A stretch of 64,000 bases of DNA from Chryseobacterium oncorhynchi (GTDB lineage Bacteria; Bacteroidota; Bacteroidia; Flavobacteriales; Weeksellaceae): positions 682,001 to 746,000 of the forward strand of contig NZ_PPEI02000001.1 in the NCBI RefSeq assembly GCF_002899895.1. The letters run 5' to 3'. The first letter of the stretch is position 1. Each line of letters begins with the position of its first letter. Below the pieces are notes generated by a model that saw only the letters and a program-made list of their open reading frames with translations, had not been told where the DNA came from and ran no database searches. This document shows, piece after piece, positions 59,010-64,000 of the stretch. The translations under genes and the position numbers were made by a program.

Positions 59010-59798
59010 ATGAAGTTAGATTTATATCAGATAGATGCGTTTACAGAAGAAATTTTCCATGGAAATCCTGCATGTGTGGTCCCATTGAAAAACTGGTTAC
59101 CCGATGAAATCCTCTTAAAAATAGCTCGTGAAAATGCTGTAGCAGAAACAGCCTTCTTTATTGATAATGGCAATACCATTCATCTGAGATGGTTTACGCC
59201 TGAAATAGAGATGGATTTATGTGGACATGCTACCCTTGCCACAGCTCATTGCTTAGCTTCCATCTTAAACTATGAGAAGAGCAGAATTGTTTTTGACACC
59301 AAAAGCGGTGAATTAACAGTAGATGTAAAAGATGGATTTTACTATATGGATTTCCCATCAAGAATGCCTGAAAAATCTACTCTTCCGGATAATATAGCCC
59401 AGTCTCTTAATATACAGCCTAAGGAAGTCTTCAAATCCAGAGACTATGTTCTGGTATATGAGTCTGAGGAAGACATCAAAAAAATCAAAATTGAAAGATC
59501 TGTTTTCGACCTTATCAACCTGGATCCTGGAGGTGTTGTTGTAACAGCAGCAGGTACAGACAGTGATTTTGTTTCAAGATATTTTACGCCACAGTCCTCC
59601 ATTCTTGAAGATCCTGTAACCGGCTCTGCGCATTGCTCGCTCATTCCTTTCTGGTCATCAAGATTAGGAAAAGAGAAGCTTTTTGCCCGTCAGCTATCAG
59701 AAAGAGGTGGCCAAATTTATTGTGAAAACAAAGGTGAAAGAGTTATTGTGGCTGGTAAAGCCAGAACCTATTCTATGGGACATTTCTGGATAGAATAA
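59010..59798 (+). CDS. PhzF-family isomerase/epimerase-like enzyme
   Basis: The opening KLDLYQIDAFTEEIFHGNPA, the catalytic Glu in AVAETAFF (E46) and LCGHATLATAH are the conserved blocks of the PhzF family, which has two mirrored diaminopimelate-epimerase-like halves. A late EDPVTGSAHCS block completes the site. PhzF is known from phenazine synthesis, but most Bacteroidota members belong to no phenazine cluster and act on unknown substrates; here no phenazine genes are nearby. The 262-residue length is usual. Confidence 0.9.
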   Translation: MKLDLYQIDAFTEEIFHGNPACVVPLKNWLPDEILLKIARENAVAETAFFIDNGNTIHLRWFTPEIEMDLCGHATLATAHCLASILNYEKSRIVFDTKSGELTVDVKDGFYYMDFPSRMPEKSTLPDNIAQSLNIQPKEVFKSRDYVLVYESEEDIKKIKIERSVFDLINLDPGGVVVTAAGTDSDFVSRYFTPQSSILEDPVTGSAHCSLIPFWSSRLGKEKLFARQLSERGGQIYCENKGERVIVAGKARTYSMGHFWIE

Positions 59799-59833
59799 CA
59801 TTATTTTAATCAATTTATATAGCTTAAAAATAT

Positions 59834-59867
59834 AAAATCAGAATAGATTATTTTCTATTCTGATTTT
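59834..59867. terminator. bidirectional terminator
   Basis: AAAATCAGAATAGA (59834-59847) and TCTATTCTGATTTT (59854-59867) form a perfect 14-bp stem with a 6-nt loop. It lies between the convergent PhzF-like and hydrolase genes. Confidence 0.85.
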
Positions 59868-59954
59868 TATTTGATTAGCAAACGCATTAATCCTTTTTCA
59901 GGACGAATCATCAAAATAAATTAAAAAGCATTAACTTCAAAGTTGTGCTTACTT

Positions 59955-61040
59955 TTAATTGTGCTTTTTAAAAAAGGTTTTCATCGCATTATAATATATT
60001 TCTGGTGCTTCAAATGGGGTATTATGTGAGGCATTTTTTATGTATAATAATTCTTTATCCTTTTTAGGGACATTTTTAAGTGCATTATAAATTGTTCGGC
60101 CTTGCTCAACTCCGATGGCATAATCATATTCTCCCTGAATAATTAATATTGGTTTTTTGATTACTTCAAGTTTATCTGTTATATTCAGATTATTGTAAGA
60201 CTCAGTATTCATAAAAACTTCATTGATATATTCAAGCTTTTCGATGGCTTTTTTAAGGAGTTCGGGAGTATATTTTACTCTAGCAAAAAAAGCTGGATCG
60301 CTTAATAGTTCTGCTTTTTTTTCCTTCAATTCCGGCCTAGCCCAATAAACATCAAAACCTAAATCTTTTGGAAATTCATATCTTACCGTATTCATATCAT
60401 GAAAAAAATCTTTAAATCCACTTGTTTCAATCTCATCTAATTTTGTTAGAATTTCTGCGTATCTTTTTTTCTTTACAGGATCGGTTGTTTTCTTTAGAAG
60501 ATCATTAGCTAATTGACGTTCATGAGAAATTAAAGCGAAATTTCTTTGTGGACTGTCTACAAATCCAGAACTGCTAATAAATGAATTAATCTTTTCCTGA
60601 TGTTTTAGCAAATACAAAAAACCATATGTCCCGCCCCAAGACGTACCCAAAAGATTGATTTTTTTGTTAGGATATTTATCTTTTATATAATCAACAACAT
60701 TATCTAAATCTTTAACAAACTGATCCGTTGTAAGCATTGACTTGTCTTTAAATTCATCCGATAGACCTCCTCCTCTTTGGTCAAAGTAAACGACTAAATA
60801 ATCTTTTTCAAAAACATCTCTATAAAACTCATGGTCTATAGAAAAAGCGCCCGGCCCTCCATGCAATGCTATAATTATTGGTTTTTCCGAATTACCAATA
60901 ACGCGTGTATAAAGTTTTGATTGGTCAACTGGTATAAAAAATTCAGTATCAATTTGAGGATCTATTGCTTGTTTCTGTGCGTTACAATGATTAATAGTTG
61001 CAAAAAAAATTGCAGTGAAACAAAGGAGTATAGTTTTCAT
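59955..61040 (-). CDS. secreted alpha/beta hydrolase, proline-iminopeptidase-like
   Basis: A signal peptide (residues 1-21, CNAQ) is followed by HGGPG (60-64, oxyanion region), DQRGGGLS (87-94) and the nucleophile elbow GTSWGG (S134), the pattern of prolyl iminopeptidase-like hydrolases. A late DYAIG-Asp and NASHNTPF-His complete the triad. It would cut an N-terminal Pro or an ester outside the cytoplasm; the specificity is unknown. It stands alone. Confidence 0.85.
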   Translation of the reverse strand: MKTILLCFTAIFFATINHCNAQKQAIDPQIDTEFFIPVDQSKLYTRVIGNSEKPIIIALHGGPGAFSIDHEFYRDVFEKDYLVVYFDQRGGGLSDEFKDKSMLTTDQFVKDLDNVVDYIKDKYPNKKINLLGTSWGGTYGFLYLLKHQEKINSFISSSGFVDSPQRNFALISHERQLANDLLKKTTDPVKKKRYAEILTKLDEIETSGFKDFFHDMNTVRYEFPKDLGFDVYWARPELKEKKAELLSDPAFFARVKYTPELLKKAIEKLEYINEVFMNTESYNNLNITDKLEVIKKPILIIQGEYDYAIGVEQGRTIYNALKNVPKKDKELLYIKNASHNTPFEAPEIYYNAMKTFFKKHN

Positions 61041-61325
61041 TATTAGTTATTTTTTGGACGTATTTGGGAGATCTGTGATCAGCTCATGTTATAAGCGACC
61101 AAATATAGCCCATTTGCGTTCAAAATCAATCGCCTAAATAAACAAAAATAGAAAACACTCAAACAATCTTAAAATAGATCGCGTCTACACCACTCCCTAA
61201 CTCTTAAACCTAATCCAAGATAGTATCAATCTGATTGTTTTTTTCTAAAATAAGACGTTCAATATCAATTTTTGAAGTCTTTAAATGATTACATTAGCAA
61301 AGAATTAAAATGCGCTAAGATTTCT

Positions 61326-63725
61326 ATGAAAAATATATTCTGTGTATTGCTTCTTTCGATGGTACAACCTGTACTGGCTCAAACTAAATTAGAAAAAGCA
61401 ATTACCAATCTTGAGGATCATTACGACCAAGAAAAAGTATACTTACTTACGGACAAATCACAATATGCAGCGGGTGACAAAATATGGTTTAAAAGCTTTG
61501 TATTTGATGGATATAACCGTTCTGCATTATCTACTACTCTATTTGTTGAATTATACGATTCTGATAAAAAAATAATAGACTGGAAAACGATACTTCTTAC
61601 CAATGGTGAAGGCAGCGGAGATTTTCAACTGAAAGAGAGCCTTCCTGAACAAGTGTATTATGTAAGAGCTTATACTCCTTACATGACCAATTTTAATGAA
61701 GACTTCCAGATTGTTAAAACAATTCCGGTTTACAATCCCAGTTCTACGGAATCGCTAGTGATTTCTAAGAGTTCTGATTGGTCTGCAAAAGCCTTTCCGG
61801 AAGGAGGAACTTTCATCAACGGTATTCCTACGAAGTTTGCCGTAAGATTATCAAGCAATACTTCTCTGCCAGAAAACTGGACCGGAAAAGTAATAGACAC
61901 CCAGAATCCAAAAGTACCGGTAACTACCTTTACATCTTTTGATAAAAATGTTGCAGCCTTTACCATAACTCCTGCTTCAGGAAAAAAATACCAGGTTGTT
62001 ATCCATGACAATACAGGAAAAGATAAAACAATAGATCTTCCACAAGTTGCAGACAGCGGTATTCATTTGGACGTTAACAGCTCTAAAGACGGGATTAAAT
62101 ATACCATAAAGGGAGCGAACTTAAAACAACAGCTTCAAGGGTATAAAATTGTTGGAACCATCAATAACCACCTTGCATACAAAGCCAATATTAAGCAGTT
62201 GACTAATGAAGTTTCAAGTCTTATTCCTCCAAAAATCAGTAATGGAGCTAACGCTGTTTTACAACTAGCCATTTTTGATGAGCAAGACAACCTTGTGGCA
62301 CAAAGACTTTGCTTTATAAAACCTAATGATCTAAAGATTGAGAAAGCAGAAATTATAGGCCAGAGCATAAAACAAACGCCAAGATCTTTCAATAGCATCG
62401 ACCTTTCTCCAGAATCATACTTTAAAAATTATACGGTTTTGGTAAGTGAGGATGACGGCAGCAATAAGCCAGAAGAAGAAAATATTCTCAGCAGCCTTTG
62501 GTTAACAGGAGATTTTACTTCAAAAATAGACAGTCCGGCTCAGTATTTTTCTAAAAATGCCAATACAGAAGCTCTAGACGCGCTTCTTATTTCTGAAAAC
62601 TGGAAAAGATTCGACTGGAATTCTGTACTTAGCGGATCTGTACCCACCATTAAAAATAATCCTCAACAGTTTCTTTCTTACAAGGTAAAGCCTATTAAAA
62701 ACAATGCCCTGCTGGTTAACGCCCCTGTAAGTTTAATGTTGAAATTAGGTAAAAACCAACCTGTTCTTAATCAATTTATAACGGATCAAAACGGATATGT
62801 TTATTTGAACAATCTTAACAATGATGATCCTTTGGAAGTTTCCTTATTTGTAAGTTCAGAAAATAACAAGGAAGCCAATACCGATAATTTATTTGTCACT
62901 GTAGAGCCACTGGTTACTCCCACACAATTTAAGGGCAACTTTCCGGGTACAAAATATACAGTAGTAAAATCCGGTGCAAACAAAGTTCTTCCTCCTGCGA
63001 TTGCTAGAGCCATCAACACTCAAAAAAACAATAAAAAAATAGAGAGTGCCGAAATACAAATTGACCAGGTAAAATTAGTAGGAAAAAAGAAAGATCCAAA
63101 AGAAGAATTGAACAAACAGCTATCCAGCGGAATGTTTAACTCCATTAATGATCATGTATTCGACTTCGTGAATGAAGACCAGCATGTAGCCGGAGCCAAT
63201 AATATATTAGACTGGCTGCAGGGAAGAGTGGCCGGTGTTACGCTTCAAAGAAACAGTTCAGGGATCAATGTACCTTACATTCGTAACAAGCCTGCCAAGC
63301 TGTATCTGGATGAAATGATTACCGATCCCGCAATGATTACCAGTATTCCTGTAAGCAATATTGCGATGGTAAAAGTTATTAAGAATTCAGGATTATTGGG
63401 TGATGCAGTAGCCATCTATACCATGAAAGGCGATCTGCAATCTAAAAATACCGGAAAAGAAGCAACAAAAGCAAACTCAGCGATCATCAAAGGATATGAT
63501 AAACCATCCGAATTTCTTGTTGAAATGATAGACGAAGATTCTCCTGCCAAAATTGAAAAAGACACCAGAGAAACCCTTTACTGGAATCCTAATTTGTTTG
63601 ACAGCGATTATGTTCCTCCAAGAATTAAATTCTTCAATAACGACACTGCAAAACAATTTAAAGTTTTGATCATAAGCTTTGATGAAGATGACCATATTCT
63701 TTATCAGAATGAAATCTTTAAATAA
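61326..63725 (+). CDS. secreted MG2/TonB-plug-like protein, 799 aa
   Basis: The start at 61326 gives a signal peptide (MKNIFCVLLLSMVQPVLAQ). The N-terminal part (VYLLTDKSQYAAGDKIWFKS) is an MG2-like beta-sandwich, and the C-terminal 180 residues resemble a TonB-receptor plug domain (NNILDWLQGRVAGVTL, then SNIAMVKVIKNSG). This domain order is common in Bacteroidota outer-membrane proteins of unknown role; no barrel follows. The earlier ATG at 61272 adds 18 residues that lack signal-peptide character. Confidence 0.75.
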   Translation: MKNIFCVLLLSMVQPVLAQTKLEKAITNLEDHYDQEKVYLLTDKSQYAAGDKIWFKSFVFDGYNRSALSTTLFVELYDSDKKIIDWKTILLTNGEGSGDFQLKESLPEQVYYVRAYTPYMTNFNEDFQIVKTIPVYNPSSTESLVISKSSDWSAKAFPEGGTFINGIPTKFAVRLSSNTSLPENWTGKVIDTQNPKVPVTTFTSFDKNVAAFTITPASGKKYQVVIHDNTGKDKTIDLPQVADSGIHLDVNSSKDGIKYTIKGANLKQQLQGYKIVGTINNHLAYKANIKQLTNEVSSLIPPKISNGANAVLQLAIFDEQDNLVAQRLCFIKPNDLKIEKAEIIGQSIKQTPRSFNSIDLSPESYFKNYTVLVSEDDGSNKPEEENILSSLWLTGDFTSKIDSPAQYFSKNANTEALDALLISENWKRFDWNSVLSGSVPTIKNNPQQFLSYKVKPIKNNALLVNAPVSLMLKLGKNQPVLNQFITDQNGYVYLNNLNNDDPLEVSLFVSSENNKEANTDNLFVTVEPLVTPTQFKGNFPGTKYTVVKSGANKVLPPAIARAINTQKNNKKIESAEIQIDQVKLVGKKKDPKEELNKQLSSGMFNSINDHVFDFVNEDQHVAGANNILDWLQGRVAGVTLQRNSSGINVPYIRNKPAKLYLDEMITDPAMITSIPVSNIAMVKVIKNSGLLGDAVAIYTMKGDLQSKNTGKEATKANSAIIKGYDKPSEFLVEMIDEDSPAKIEKDTRETLYWNPNLFDSDYVPPRIKFFNNDTAKQFKVLIISFDEDDHILYQNEIFK

Positions 63726-63744
63726 TATATTGTTCTACATAAAA

Positions 63745-63773
63745 AAAGCCTTTCAGAAAAACTGAAAGGCTTT
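63745..63773. terminator. bidirectional terminator
   Basis: AAAGCCTTTCAG (63745-63756) and CTGAAAGGCTTT (63762-63773) form a 12-bp stem with an AAAAA loop, and A and T runs border it. It separates two convergent genes. Confidence 0.85.
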
Positions 63774-63850
63774 CTTATTATTTTTAAAACAAGGCTGAAA
63801 AGATTATTTAAACCAATTTCCAGTGTTAAAAGAGTGAATATCCACCTATT

Positions 63851-64000
63851 TTATGCACTTCTCAATTCTCCAATTTCCTTTACCAGTTTCGGGTACATGG
63901 TCTGTAGGTCAGCTCCACCCTTTGGCTCGCGGTTCATCTCCCTATCCATGCTGTCATAGTGGTTCTCAGGATAAAGCTCATCTACGGTATCCCTTATTTC
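63851..64000 (-). CDS. unidentified protein, C-terminal 49 codons (5' part beyond right edge)
   Basis: The minus strand gives an open frame from the right edge to TAA at 63851, ending KLVKEIGELRSA. The visible peptide is acidic then basic, with ELYPENHYDSMDREMNREP as its most distinctive part. I do not recognise it. The composition is that of a real protein, and it converges with the previous gene across a terminator. Confidence 0.6.
   Translation of the reverse strand, partial: EIRDTVDELYPENHYDSMDREMNREPKGGADLQTMYPKLVKEIGELRSA

Noticed and set aside
59010-59798. A phenazine biosynthesis gene
   Set aside because: Only the PhzF family fold is present. No other phenazine genes are nearby, and PhzF-like proteins are widespread without phenazine production.

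Overview
The window looks like a chromosomal stretch of a low-GC Bacteroidota species of the Chryseobacterium type (Flavobacteriia, Weeksellaceae). This rests on the AT-rich sequence, the -7 boxes of the form TAnnTTTG with a TTG about 18-19 nt upstream, the absence of clear Shine-Dalgarno sequences, and families typical of the phylum (7TM-AraC regulators, DUF2911, DUF3575, DUF6923/DUF11 adhesin, TPR-LuxR regulator, MobC with YWFCY motif). The species call is an inference.

Layout. (1) 1-9.1 kb: the early/lysogeny end of a prophage or related integrative element. A leftward operon holds a PAPS-reductase-like protein (cut by the left edge), a TOPRIM/helicase replication protein, small unknowns, two odd tRNA-like genes in duplicated cassettes and a LuxR-type regulator. 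A divergent XRE repressor with an operator region follows, then a large serine recombinase with a 51-codon gene overlapping its 3' end. (2) 9.7-31.6 kb: a defence island. It holds two giant STAND-type NTPases with different nuclease heads (Mrr-like and Cap4-like), a DUF3892 protein, a five-helix membrane protein, Shedu, a three-gene ABC-3C system, remains of a UvrD-type helicase, an ATPase-RloB pair, a chimera of a conjugative coupling-protein fragment and an OLD-nuclease fragment, and small broken genes. Several tRNA-3'-end-like scars followed by terminator hairpins punctuate the island. (3) 31.8-42 kb: core-like genes, namely a 7TM-AraC regulator with a secreted serine hydrolase, DUF2911, a Na+/solute symporter operon with a PIG-L deacetylase and a 34-codon membrane microprotein, a CREST-like membrane hydrolase, and a P-loop kinase-like protein. 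(4) 42.1-47.9 kb: a tightly overlapping operon hsdM-hsdS-AAA-HNH with no hsdR in the window. (5) 48.2-64 kb: a second copy of the 7TM-AraC/serine hydrolase module, small HTH genes, a secreted adhesin pair, TPR-LuxR and AraC regulators, an outer-membrane barrel, a PhzF-family enzyme, an alpha/beta hydrolase, a TonB-plug-like secreted protein and a cut gene at the right edge.

How it works together. The island combines sensing NTPases, nucleases and ATPases that in known relatives stop phage growth. It sits beside a prophage-like element and next to conjugation debris, so it was probably assembled by repeated insertion and deletion. The most unusual constellations are the HsdM/HsdS pair that appears to use an AAA-HNH (Septu-like) module instead of HsdR, the tandem Mrr-STAND and Cap4-STAND giants, and the two prophage tRNA-like genes with about 32 extra nucleotides in the anticodon region. 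No CRISPR array, rRNA or complete insertion sequence was seen.
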